Counted from the stretch's first letter, positions 9,503 to 18,847 are shown. The stretch: DNA of 32,085 bases from Syntrophomonadaceae bacterium (GCA_012518685.1 JAAYRQ010000138.1:1-32085); one strand, 5' to 3'. Program-made: numbers and translations. Notes: generated from the letters alone by a model not told the origin.

Positions 9503-10285
9503 ATGACAGTATTACAGGCTTTAATTTTGGGTGCGGTGCAGGGGCTGACAGAATTCTTACCCGTAAGTAGTTCAGGGCATTTGGTAATTTTTCAGCATTT
9601 GTTTGGAATTAGTGATACCCCTTTAACTTTTGATGTATTAGTCCATATTGGCACATTAGTAGCGGTTTTTGTGGCTTTTTGGCCAGATATAGTTTCCATA
9701 TTAAGAAAACCTTTTCGCAAATTAACTTATTTAATACTTATTGGTATCATTCCAGCAGGCTTGGCAGGTTATTTGTTAGCCTCATATTTTGAAGCAACCT
9801 TTAAATCACTATTAGTAGTAGGTATAGGTTTAATTTTTACAGGGATTATTTTGATGGCTTCTGAAAAATATGCTAATAAGAATATAGGTTTAAAAGAAGA
9901 ACAAGAAACATCTTACTTGGATGCTATTTTTATTGGAATAATTCAAGCTATAGCTATTATACCAGGAATATCGAGGTCTGGTTCTACTATTTCAGCCAGT
10001 TTATTTGCTGGATTAGATAGGGATTTTGCCGCCCGATTTTCATTTTTATTATCTATACCAGTTATTTTAGGTGCAGGAATTTTTGAATTAAAAGATATCA
10101 TGGGGGTAGGCATAGCAACTGCTAATATTATGCCTTATACTATAGGGGTTATTGCAGCCGCTATTTTTGGATATTTTGCTATCAGGGTCGTATTAAGGCT
10201 GGTTAGAAAAGGAAGACTGTCATATTTTTCTTATTATTGCTGGGCTGTAGCGGCATTAACCTTGGGTGCACATTTCTTTTTTTAA
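9503..10285 (+). CDS. uppP: Undecaprenyl-diphosphatase
   Basis: '[26 protein letters not shown]' and '[48 protein letters not shown]' are the BacA/UppP signatures. Confidence 0.95.
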   Translation: MTVLQALILGAVQGLTEFLPVSSSGHLVIFQHLFGISDTPLTFDVLVHIGTLVAVFVAFWPDIVSILRKPFRKLTYLILIGIIPAGLAGYLLASYFEATFKSLLVVGIGLIFTGIILMASEKYANKNIGLKEEQETSYLDAIFIGIIQAIAIIPGISRSGSTISASLFAGLDRDFAARFSFLLSIPVILGAGIFELKDIMGVGIATANIMPYTIGVIAAAIFGYFAIRVVLRLVRKGRLSYFSYYCWAVAALTLGAHFFF

Positions 10286-10442
10286 ATATTAAATGTTATT
10301 ACTAATATGGGGAGCATTAGCTTCCCTTATTATTTTTATATAATTTGCTTTTTTAAAATAAAAGAGGGGATTTTCATATCATCATAGAAGTTTACAGATA
10401 ATTTAGTTAAATATTTTGTTAAATAAAACGAGGTTTTTAATA

Positions 10443-12749
10443 ATGTCAACTACAAGCAAAAAAACAAAATCTCAAACCAGAAAAGTTAAAAAAAAAGTTA
10501 CCCCTAAAAAATCCTTACCCAAAGAAAAAGGTAAAGAAAAAGCCCCTATGGTTAATAATATCAAGCTAGAAATTATTAGTATTTTATTATTTGTTTTAGC
10601 TATTTTCATTTATATTAGTGTAGCAAAATTTCAAGGCTTACCTGAAGATATAGAATTTATAGGCTTGTTTGGTAGCTACATAATGAAAAGTCTAGTGTTG
10701 GCATTAGGGGAAGCGGCTATTTTTGTGGCTTTTTTTATTTTGCTATGGTCCATTCATATTGGAATTTTAAAAGAGGTCTGGTCCTTACGGATGTGGGGGG
10801 TTAGTCTCTTGTTTTTAGCCATAGTTATTGCTATTGGCATTTATAATATACCTGGTGGTCTAACACCTATAGAAGCTGGACAAAAAGGTATGGGTGGCGG
10901 GTATATAGGAGGGTTTTTGGCTTATATTTGGACTAAATTATTAGGGAGGATAGGTTCTCTCATTGTTTTATGTTTATCTGTAATTGTAGGTTTGTTAATG
11001 ATTATTAATAAGCCACTACGAGATATTTCTGACTTCTTTAACAAACAGCTTAAAATTTTAGGGGCAAAGTTTTCTGACTGGCTTTTTGTAGAAGATGAAG
11101 CTCTGGAGGCAGATATAAGTAAAAATGAAGCAAGTGTTAGACAAGCTATATTGATAAATGATTTGGATGCTAAGGATATTCACTCGGCGGCGGCTGAGCC
11201 TAAATTAAAGCTGGTAGTACCCCCGAAAATTGATGTGTATGAACCCAGCCTCTTAACAGATGAATTTACTAGTGGTGAAGCTATTAATACTAAGGAAGGT
11301 TTGCAACAAGTATTGAAAGATTCTAAATCCAGCACTTATCATAAACCACCCCTCGATTTACTAGCTGATATGGATGTTGAAAGGAATATTGATAAAAAAA
11401 ACATTAAGGATAGTATTGCCGTTTTAGAAGAAACATTCTCCAACTTTGGTATTTTAGTAAAGGTTAACCAGGTTAGTTGTGGTCCTACTGTGACTCGATA
11501 TGAATTAACTCCTGCCAAGGGGGTTAAAGTGAGTAGGATTCTGAGTTTAACTGATGACTTACAATTAAACTTAGCGGCTCCTGGTATAAGGATAGAAGCA
11601 CCTATCCCAGGTAAATCAGCCATAGGTATCGAGGTCCCTAATGTTAAAGTATCTAATGTGGGATTAAAAAACTTATTACAATCACCTAATTTTATAAAAC
11701 TGAAAACACCTTTGGCTTTTGTATTAGGTGAAGATATTACAGGTAATACTGTAGTAGCAAGATTAAGTGATATGCCGCATTTATTAATTGCAGGTTCGAC
11801 AGGTTCAGGTAAAAGTGTTTGTCTAAATAGTATTATAATGAGTCTTATTTTTAATACTAGCCCCGAGGAATTAAAATTAGTTCTAATTGATCCCAAAATG
11901 GTTGAGTTAACAGTATATAATGGTATTCCTCATTTACTTACACCAGTGGTAACGAACCCTAAAAAGGCATCTATAGTATTACGATGGATGGTTACGGAGA
12001 TGGAAAAGAGGTATCGTTTATTTGCACAAAATGGAGTAAGAGATATAGCAAGGTACAACCAAATAAATGATGATAAGTTACCTTTTATCATAATAGTAAT
12101 AGACGAATTAGCAGATTTAATGATGGTTTCACCTGTGGAAGTAGAAGACACTATATGCCGTCTGGCTCAAATGGCTAGGGCGGCAGGTATGCATCTGATA
12201 GTAGCTACACAAAGACCTTCGGTGGATGTAGTAACAGGTATTATAAAGGCTAATATTCCATCCCGAATAGCTTTTGCAGTTTCTTCCCAGGCAGATTCTA
12301 GGACTATTTTAGATATAGGAGGGGCTGAGAAACTACTAGGTAAAGGTGATATGCTCTTTTTCCCTGTAGGGGCTATTAAGCCTTATCGAGTACAAGGAGC
12401 CTATGTGTCTGATAATGATATTGAACAAACGGTGGAATACATTAAACAGTTTGCCGAAGCTGTGGCTACTACTGAGCAATTGGAGGAAATAGAAGCTTCT
12501 TTAGATAATGTGGAATTAGAAGAGGATGAATTATTCTGGGAGGCTGTAAATATTTTTGTAGAAGATCAAAAAGCTTCCGTATCTTTATTACAAAGAAGAT
12601 TAAGAATTGGTTATGCTAGGGCTGCAAGGTTGGTAGATATTATGGAGGATAAGGGTATTGTATCCAAATTAGACAATACTCGCAGAAGGGAAATCTTAAT
12701 AGATAGTGAACAACTAGAAAAACTCCAGACTAGTCGTAAGTTAAGTTAG
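10443..12749 (+). CDS. spoIIIE: DNA translocase SpoIIIE/FtsK family
   Basis: Multiple N-terminal TM segments, 'LIAGSTGSGKSVCLNSIIMSLIF' Walker A, 'IIVIDELADLMM' Walker B, C-terminal gamma winged helix 'SVSLLQRRLRIGYARAARLVDIMEDKGIV'. RBS acgagg supports ATG 10443. Confidence 0.95.
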   Translation: MSTTSKKTKSQTRKVKKKVTPKKSLPKEKGKEKAPMVNNIKLEIISILLFVLAIFIYISVAKFQGLPEDIEFIGLFGSYIMKSLVLALGEAAIFVAFFILLWSIHIGILKEVWSLRMWGVSLLFLAIVIAIGIYNIPGGLTPIEAGQKGMGGGYIGGFLAYIWTKLLGRIGSLIVLCLSVIVGLLMIINKPLRDISDFFNKQLKILGAKFSDWLFVEDEALEADISKNEASVRQAILINDLDAKDIHSAAAEPKLKLVVPPKIDVYEPSLLTDEFTSGEAINTKEGLQQVLKDSKSSTYHKPPLDLLADMDVERNIDKKNIKDSIAVLEETFSNFGILVKVNQVSCGPTVTRYELTPAKGVKVSRILSLTDDLQLNLAAPGIRIEAPIPGKSAIGIEVPNVKVSNVGLKNLLQSPNFIKLKTPLAFVLGEDITGNTVVARLSDMPHLLIAGSTGSGKSVCLNSIIMSLIFNTSPEELKLVLIDPKMVELTVYNGIPHLLTPVVTNPKKASIVLRWMVTEMEKRYRLFAQNGVRDIARYNQINDDKLPFIIIVIDELADLMMVSPVEVEDTICRLAQMARAAGMHLIVATQRPSVDVVTGIIKANIPSRIAFAVSSQADSRTILDIGGAEKLLGKGDMLFFPVGAIKPYRVQGAYVSDNDIEQTVEYIKQFAEAVATTEQLEEIEASLDNVELEEDELFWEAVNIFVEDQKASVSLLQRRLRIGYARAARLVDIMEDKGIVSKLDNTRRREILIDSEQLEKLQTSRKLS

Positions 12750-12782
12750 TTTTTAAGGTATTCTTATAAAAGGAGTAATAGT

Positions 12783-13748
12783 ATGAGGCTTACCTCGCGT
12801 GAACAAGAGATAGTAAATATATTGAAGAAAAATCCGCTAATATCTCAAGAGGAATTAGCTGATGTTTTTGGTATTACTAGATCGTCAGTAGCAGTTCATA
12901 TATCAAATCTAATGAAAAAGGGTATAATACGAGGTAAGGGTTATGTATTCAATGAAGGACCACTTATAACTATAGTGGGGGAATGTTATTTAGATATTAA
13001 TATATATCAAAAGGATTATACTAATTCCCATGTTGAAACTATTGATATAAAATATAAGGGGGTTCCTCTTGAAATTTGTAAAGTTTTCGGTAATTATGGT
13101 ATAAGACCAAAAGTTATAACATTCCTAGCAAATGATCAAGTAGGAGAACACTTCCTTAAACAAATGCAAGAATTAGAGTTAGATACTCAAAACATTCTTA
13201 AGCTTAATGATAGCCGAAGTATTCGTAGGGTTCATATTAATGATACCCTAACTTATGCGGAGGACATTAGTGATTCAGATTATTATGAGGCGATTAAAAC
13301 GAAGGAAAGGTTGCTTTTAAATTCTGATTGCCTAATAACTGATTATAAGTTTGCCACCGAAATTGTTGAAGAAATATTATCTAAAAAACCCGATATATTT
13401 CCAGAGCTATGTACTTATATTATAGATAAGAACTTGCCAGACATACCTGATTATATAAGCAAATTTAAAGTAGTAGTTCTAGGGGTTAATAATACATTAA
13501 AAAGTGAAAGAGCTATTAACACTTTCTTAGATTTTAATTTAGACGCAGATCAAGTATTTGCTATAACTGACGGTAAGTCGGAAATAATAGCTATCAATGA
13601 TAATAAAACACATAGATTTCCTTTATTACCTAACCAAACTTTTTCTGTCGAAGAAAAAATCCCGTCTTTTTTGGCAGGTTTAATATGTGGTATTTTAAAC
13701 AAACATCCTTTAAGACAAGCTATTAGGATAGCGGTAGGTTCTATTTAA
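12783..13748 (+). CDS. Winged-HTH protein with C-terminal PfkB/ribokinase-like domain, apparently catalytically degenerate
   Basis: N-term 'TSREQEIVNILKKNPLISQEELADVFGITRSSVAVHISNLMKKGIIRGKGYVFNE' resembles wHTH-PfkB kinases of the PsuK/YeiI type. The C-terminal half is ribokinase-like, but the GG and GAGD motifs are not recognisable. Confidence 0.7.
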   Translation: MRLTSREQEIVNILKKNPLISQEELADVFGITRSSVAVHISNLMKKGIIRGKGYVFNEGPLITIVGECYLDINIYQKDYTNSHVETIDIKYKGVPLEICKVFGNYGIRPKVITFLANDQVGEHFLKQMQELELDTQNILKLNDSRSIRRVHINDTLTYAEDISDSDYYEAIKTKERLLLNSDCLITDYKFATEIVEEILSKKPDIFPELCTYIIDKNLPDIPDYISKFKVVVLGVNNTLKSERAINTFLDFNLDADQVFAITDGKSEIIAINDNKTHRFPLLPNQTFSVEEKIPSFLAGLICGILNKHPLRQAIRIAVGSI

Positions 13749-13802
13749 TAATTACTAACTTATAATCAGTGGATAGTAGTATAGTCTGTTAGGAGTGAAA
13801 AA

Positions 13803-14543
13803 ATGGGAATAGGAGAAAAATTCAAAGCCGAAAGAATAAAACAAGGTTATTCTTTGCAAGAAGTTGAAGACGATACTAAAATTCGTAAATATTACTTAGA
13901 GGCGATTGAAAATGATAATTACGACTTATTGCCACCCAAAGTATATGCAACTGGTTTTGTAAGAAGATATGCTAAATTTTTAGACTTAGATGTGGAAGAA
14001 TGTGCCCAGATTTTTAAGTATGCTGCTTATGGTTCGAGTGTAAAAGAAGAGTTAATGGAATTGAATCCAACCTCTACACCTACTAGAGGTATAGAGAGCT
14101 CCATAACCTGGAAAAATGTTGCTATTGCATTAGTGTTTTTAATCGCAGTAATATGGGTGGGAGATTTTTTAATAGCTTATTTTACTGAAGGACATAAAGT
14201 CCCTCCCCAAAATAATCTGCCTATAGTTGAAAAGAGCGATCCTGAAGAAGAAAAGCCTCCAGAAGTTGTTAAACCTAATAAGGTAATAAGGGGTGTAGAA
14301 ATTATTGTTGAAGCAGAGCAAAATTGTTGGTTAAGTGTTATAGTAGATAATGAAAGCCAGTATAATGCGACCTTACCAGCAGGTGAAGAATTAGCCTTTC
14401 AAGGAGAAAACAAGATTAGCTTAACAGCTGGTAACGCAGGTGGGATAACTATTACTTATAATGGTGAGAAAATGCCCCCCTTAGGTAATATAGGGGATGT
14501 GAAGGATGCTACTTATACAGCATTAGATAATACAGGAGAATAA
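13803..14543 (+). CDS. RodZ-like HTH membrane protein (HTH_25, TM, DUF4115); YmfM position
   Basis: 'GEKFKAERIKQGYSLQEVEDDTKIRKYYLEAIENDNYDLLPPKVYATGFVRRYAKFLDLD', one TM, C-terminal 'VEIIVEAEQNCWLSVIVDN'. Confidence 0.85.
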   Translation: MGIGEKFKAERIKQGYSLQEVEDDTKIRKYYLEAIENDNYDLLPPKVYATGFVRRYAKFLDLDVEECAQIFKYAAYGSSVKEELMELNPTSTPTRGIESSITWKNVAIALVFLIAVIWVGDFLIAYFTEGHKVPPQNNLPIVEKSDPEEEKPPEVVKPNKVIRGVEIIVEAEQNCWLSVIVDNESQYNATLPAGEELAFQGENKISLTAGNAGGITITYNGEKMPPLGNIGDVKDATYTALDNTGE

Positions 14544-14547
14544 TTAA

Positions 14548-15879
14548 GTGGATATAGGGTTTATAAGTCTAGGTTGTGCTAAAAACCAAGTTGATACCGA
14601 AATAATGATGGCGATTTTGAAGGAAAATGGACATAAAATAGTAAATACGGTGGAGCGTTCTGATTTAGTAATAATTAATACTTGCGGATTTATTAACGAT
14701 GCTAAGGAAGAAGCCATAGATACTATAATAGAAATGGGACAGCTTAAAGAACAAGGGGTAATTGACTATATAATAGCCACAGGTTGTTTATCACAAAGAT
14801 ACGCTAAAGAATTAATGGCGGAAATGCCTGAATTAGATGCTGTGGTTGGTATAGGGGACTACCATAGTATCGGTCAAGTTGTGGAGCAGGTTGTTAAGGG
14901 CGATAAAATAGTTTTAGTAAATAAGCCACCAGAAGTGTTTATAGAAAAAGGCCCCCGTATATTATCAACACCTAAAGGGCTAGCCTATTTAAAAATAACT
15001 GAGGGCTGTAATAATAAATGTACTTATTGTGCTATACCTCTTATTAGAGGCAAGCTTAGGTCTAATTCCCTAGAAAGTTTAATAGATGAAGCGAGATTCT
15101 TAGTTAAAGCTGGGGTCAAGGAATTAGTTCTGATAGGACAGGATACAGCATCCTATGGTCAAGATATTGGATATGAACAAGGATTAAGCAACTTATTGGA
15201 AAGACTCGTGGAAATACCCGATTTAGAATGGATTAGGGTTATGTATATCCACCCAGCCCATTTAACTGCTGATATTATTAAAATAATGGCAAAAGAAGAT
15301 AAAATAATACCTTATATTGACTTGCCTATTCAACATAGTTCTAGTAGTATTCTAAAAAGTATGAATCGAAAACATTCGGTAGAAGACTTATCATTAATAA
15401 TTCATAATTTACGGGAAAATATTAAGGATTTAGTCTTAAGAACTACGGTTATGGTAGGCTTTCCTGGGGAAAGGGAAGCTGATTTTATGGAATTATATGA
15501 TTTTGTAGAGAAAATTGCTTTTGATTGGTTAGGTGTTTTTAAGTTTACAGCTGAAAAGGGAACTCCAGCCTATTTATTACCTAACCAGCTAGATGAAGAT
15601 ATTAAGGAAGAAAGATTAAACAAAATTCTTAAACTGCAAAAGGAAATAACCCGACAAAAAAACATTAACCGCATTAATAGTAAACAAAAAATACTAGTAT
15701 CGTCACGAATAGCTCCTAACTTATATATTGGTCGTGGATATTTTCAAGCTCCTGAGGTCGATGGGGTTACAATGATTAAAAGTAATTGTGCTTTAGAACC
15801 AGGGGCTTTTGCTGAAGTTACCTTAAAAGCGGTTAGGAATTATGATATGATTGGAGAATTTGACAGTGAATCTCCCTAA
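14548..15879 (+). CDS. rimO: Ribosomal protein S12 methylthiotransferase
   Basis: 'GFISLGCAKNQVDTEIM', radical SAM 'KITEGCNNKCTYCAIPLIRGKLRS', 'VMVGFPGERE', C-terminal TRAM. Confidence 0.95.
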   Translation: MDIGFISLGCAKNQVDTEIMMAILKENGHKIVNTVERSDLVIINTCGFINDAKEEAIDTIIEMGQLKEQGVIDYIIATGCLSQRYAKELMAEMPELDAVVGIGDYHSIGQVVEQVVKGDKIVLVNKPPEVFIEKGPRILSTPKGLAYLKITEGCNNKCTYCAIPLIRGKLRSNSLESLIDEARFLVKAGVKELVLIGQDTASYGQDIGYEQGLSNLLERLVEIPDLEWIRVMYIHPAHLTADIIKIMAKEDKIIPYIDLPIQHSSSSILKSMNRKHSVEDLSLIIHNLRENIKDLVLRTTVMVGFPGEREADFMELYDFVEKIAFDWLGVFKFTAEKGTPAYLLPNQLDEDIKEERLNKILKLQKEITRQKNINRINSKQKILVSSRIAPNLYIGRGYFQAPEVDGVTMIKSNCALEPGAFAEVTLKAVRNYDMIGEFDSESP

Positions 15880-16399
15880 TGCCTTAACAATTTCAAGAAT
15901 ATTATTAATCCCAGTATTTATAATAGCTTTATTAGTAGATACTCCGAGATATGATTTAATAGCTTTAGGGGTATTTTTAATTGCTTCTTTTACGGATACC
16001 CTAGACGGGTATTTAGCCCGTAAATTAAAGCAGATTACAAAATTAGGGATTATTCTAGACCCCTTAGCAGATAAAATCTTAATTACCGCGGCTATGATTA
16101 CTTTTGTGGAATTAGGCAGGATGTCAGGGTGGATTGCTATAGTGATAATAGCTCGAGAATTTGCTGTGACTGGTCTTAGGGCAGTAAAGGCTGAAGATGG
16201 GGTAATAATAGCGGCTAGCAATCTCGGAAAGCTTAAAACTGTTACCCAAATAATCGCCTGTATGCTTTTAATTGCACCTTCGCTATACCAGCCATACATT
16301 GCTTTTCCTATTGGAATTTGGGCTATGTATTTAGCAGTAGTTATTACAGTTTTATCGGGCATAGAATATTTTTATAAATTTAACATAATAGATAAATGA
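15866..16399 (+). CDS. pgsA: CDP-diacylglycerol-glycerol-3-phosphate 3-phosphatidyltransferase
   Basis: 'NLPNALTISRILLIPVFI' and the CDP-alcohol phosphatidyltransferase motif 'DTLDGYLARKLKQITKLGIILDPLADK'. GTG 15866 fits the RBS better than track start 15851; overlaps the rimO 3' end. Confidence 0.93.
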   Translation: MNLPNALTISRILLIPVFIIALLVDTPRYDLIALGVFLIASFTDTLDGYLARKLKQITKLGIILDPLADKILITAAMITFVELGRMSGWIAIVIIAREFAVTGLRAVKAEDGVIIAASNLGKLKTVTQIIACMLLIAPSLYQPYIAFPIGIWAMYLAVVITVLSGIEYFYKFNIIDK

Positions 16400-16432
16400 T
16401 TTTTTAAAAATATTATATATATACTGGTAAAA

Positions 16433-16463
16433 GGGATGTCTGTACAGACATCCCTTTTTTTGT
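16433..16463 (+). terminator. Rho-independent terminator after pgsA
   Basis: gggatgtctg-ta-cagacatccc plus T-run. Confidence 0.9.
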
Positions 16464-16514
16464 TTATCTATATCTAATATCCATATATTACACAACAAAT
16501 ACCTATGTAGCCTA

Positions 16515-16523
16515 TGTTATAAT
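16515..16523 (+). promoter_or_regulatory. Extended -10 promoter for the small membrane protein/FtsH-like pair
   Basis: TGT TATAAT with TATAAT at 16518-16523. The track start ATG (16522) lies within this element. Confidence 0.5.
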
Positions 16524-16545
16524 GAGTTGGCAAAGGGGGAGAAGA

Positions 16546-17064
16546 ATGATGAAAAAAAGCGATTTTAAAATTAAGATAGCCCTTTTATCCCTTATAATGG
16601 CATTGGCTATATTTTTGGTGGGTTTTACTTTATATAACAAATTGAGCATTGTAGAACCTATCATTTCCGAAATAAGCAGTATCGAGGCTGTTAAGGAAGT
16701 AGAAGTAAACAAGGAAAAGGATTATTTAATAGAGGTAGGCTTATTAAAAGTTAATAATTTTGCACAAGTATATAGTGACATAAAAGATATTTTAGACAGC
16801 AAACTTAATGGAAAGGCTTATGAATTAGTGATTAAGGATAAACCTAATCTATTGCTAAATGAAAGCTATACTTCCCTTCAACCCGCTCTATATCAGGCTC
16901 TAGCTAACCATGAATATGTATGGCTTAATGAAAAACTAGCTGAAATAGCTGAAGTTAAAGGTATATCTTATGCTTTTTTCCTGGATGATAATTATTTATT
17001 TATACAATTAATTGATGAGGAAAACTATATATATAAAGCTATCAAACATAATAAGGATTTATAA
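16546..17064 (+). CDS. Single-TM protein with a predicted extracytoplasmic domain, unknown function
   Basis: 'KIKIALLSLIMALAIFLVGFTLYNKL' N-terminal TM followed by about 140 soluble residues. RBS aggggga at 16534-16540 supports ATG 16546. Confidence 0.75.
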   Translation: MMKKSDFKIKIALLSLIMALAIFLVGFTLYNKLSIVEPIISEISSIEAVKEVEVNKEKDYLIEVGLLKVNNFAQVYSDIKDILDSKLNGKAYELVIKDKPNLLLNESYTSLQPALYQALANHEYVWLNEKLAEIAEVKGISYAFFLDDNYLFIQLIDEENYIYKAIKHNKDL

Positions 17065-17092
17065 ACTACAAGGGTAGGGGGCAAAAAATAAA

Positions 17093-18574
17093 GTGGATAA
17101 TATAAAAGAAATATTAGCAGGAATAATTATAGCATTGATAATTTTTTTAGCTATTATCGGGGTTAATGTTACCCCTGCCATAATTTTATTATTAGTTATA
17201 GGGGGCTTGTATTTTTTTCTCCATTATACTGGGGGTATTAAGGTTGGCAGTATTGCTAGAGGGGTTAATAATAATCACAGAATTAGTTTCGAGGATATTG
17301 GGGGTCAAGAAACAGCGGCTAATGAGTTAAAAGAAGCTTTGCACTTTCTATTAAAGGCCGAAAATATGAAGCGTATGGGAATAAGACCCTTAAAGGGAGT
17401 GCTTTTAGAAGGTCCTCCTGGGACAGGCAAGACCTTGCTGGCTAGGGCTGCTGCAAGTTATACTAAATCAGTCTTTTTGACAGTTTCGGGTAGTGAGTTT
17501 ATTGAAATGTATGCAGGGGTAGGAGCCAAAAGAGTTAGAAATCTATTTGCCGAAGCTCGTAAAAAAGCACATAGCGAAAAATGTCATAGTGCAATTATAT
17601 TTATTGATGAATTAGAAGTATTAGGGGGTAAAAGGGGTTCCCATTCGGGGCATTTGGAATATGATCAGACTTTGAACCAACTATTAGTAGAAATGGATGG
17701 AATTAATGCCAATGATAATCCTCGGATTTTATTAATTGGGGCTACTAATAGAATAGATATGCTAGATGATGCCTTAATAAGACCTGGTAGATTCGATAGG
17801 CAGGTGCAAGTAGGCTTGCCTGATAAACATGGCAGACTGAAAATACTGCAAATTCATACTCGTAATAAGCCCATCCGCGATATAGATGATTTGGAGGATG
17901 TGGCTCGGGCAACCTTTGGCTTTTCAGGTGCCCACTTAGAAAGTCTATGTAATGAGGCGGCCATACTAGCTATGCGTGAAGAAAACACCCACATCGAGAA
18001 AAGGCATTTTGCCGAGGCTACTGACAAGGTTATATTAGGGGAGAAACTAGACCGGAAGCCTTCTGATTACGAATTAGAAAGGGTTAGCATCCATGAAACA
18101 GGACATGCTATCGCTAGTGATATAGTAGAAGCAGGCTCAGTAGCTTCGGTAACTATTATTCCTCGGGGTAAGGCCTTAGGATTTATGCGAAAATCACCCC
18201 AGGATGACCAATATCTATACACTAAAACTGAATTAGAAAATCAAATTATAGTAAGCTTAGCAGGTGCGATAGCAGAGGAAATAAAATATGGGAATAAGAG
18301 TACAGGGGCTAAAAATGATTTTGCCCAAGCTTGGCATATAACTAAACAAATAATTGATACAGGTCTATCTTCCTTAGGTATTGTAAATAGTGAAGATATT
18401 CCTGCCGAAATTCTATATAAAGAATGTAAAAACATACTAAGTGAATTAGAAGGAAAAACTAAAGAAATCTTATTAGCCAAGGAAGTGGCCTTAAATAAAA
18501 TAGCGAATTATTTGTTAGAAGAAGAAACTATAGATAGTGATAAGCTGAAAGAATTGCTATATAATTCCGTTTAA
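17093..18574 (+). CDS. FtsH-like AAA+ zinc metalloprotease (M41) with reduced N-terminus
   Basis: Walker A 'GPPGTGKT', Walker B 'IIFIDELEVLGG', SRH 'ATNRIDMLDDALIRPGRFDRQV', protease 'HETGH', downstream 'STGAKNDFAQAWHITKQII'. The N-terminus is a short hydrophobic hairpin without the usual extracytoplasmic domain. Confidence 0.9.
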   Translation: MDNIKEILAGIIIALIIFLAIIGVNVTPAIILLLVIGGLYFFLHYTGGIKVGSIARGVNNNHRISFEDIGGQETAANELKEALHFLLKAENMKRMGIRPLKGVLLEGPPGTGKTLLARAAASYTKSVFLTVSGSEFIEMYAGVGAKRVRNLFAEARKKAHSEKCHSAIIFIDELEVLGGKRGSHSGHLEYDQTLNQLLVEMDGINANDNPRILLIGATNRIDMLDDALIRPGRFDRQVQVGLPDKHGRLKILQIHTRNKPIRDIDDLEDVARATFGFSGAHLESLCNEAAILAMREENTHIEKRHFAEATDKVILGEKLDRKPSDYELERVSIHETGHAIASDIVEAGSVASVTIIPRGKALGFMRKSPQDDQYLYTKTELENQIIVSLAGAIAEEIKYGNKSTGAKNDFAQAWHITKQIIDTGLSSLGIVNSEDIPAEILYKECKNILSELEGKTKEILLAKEVALNKIANYLLEEETIDSDKLKELLYNSV

Positions 18575-18610
18575 AATTATTGCATTAAGAAAATATCTAT
18601 CAAAAGCATT

Positions 18611-18640
18611 AAAGCAGGGCTAGATACCCTGCTTTTTTAT
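18611..18640 (+). terminator. Rho-independent terminator after the FtsH-like gene
   Basis: aaagcaggg-ctagata-ccctgcttt plus T-run. Confidence 0.85.
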
Positions 18641-18646
18641 TCTATA

Positions 18647-18721
18647 TGGTGGGTCGTATTGGATTTGAACCAATGACTTCTTCCGTGTCGGGGAAGCACT
18701 CTTCCGCTGAGTTAACGACCC
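18647..18721 (-). tRNA. tRNA-Val (anticodon GAC), CCA encoded
   Basis: Reverse complement GGGTCGT TA ACTC AGCGGAA GAGT G CTTCC CCGACAC GGAAG AAGTC ATTGG TTCAAAT CCAAT ACGACCC A CCA folds as a complete cloverleaf. Confidence 0.93.
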
Positions 18722-18734
18722 TTAATGCAAATTG

Positions 18735-18763
18735 ATTATAATACTTATTTAAGTAAAAATCAA
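18735..18763 (-). promoter_or_regulatory. Promoter of tRNA-Val
   Basis: On the - strand: TTGATT, 17-nt spacer, TATAAT. The -10 is about 13 nt upstream of the tRNA 5' end. Confidence 0.8.
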
Positions 18764-18847
18764 TAGAAGCAATTTATCTTTATATTTTATTAACTTTTTT
18801 GATTTTTTTACATTTATTAATAGTAAGGATTTTAGTTAATTATGATT

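Noticed and set aside
10302-10340. Hairpin ggggagc-atta-gcttccc as terminator after uppP
   Set aside because: Stem has a bulge and the following T-tract is interrupted (ttattattttta); possible but too weak to list as a feature.
12783-13748. Treating the wHTH-PfkB gene as a pseudogene
   Set aside because: The reading frame is intact with an RBS and tight intergenic spacing. Only the catalytic motifs are lost, which fits neofunctionalisation as well as decay, so I list it as a CDS with a finding.
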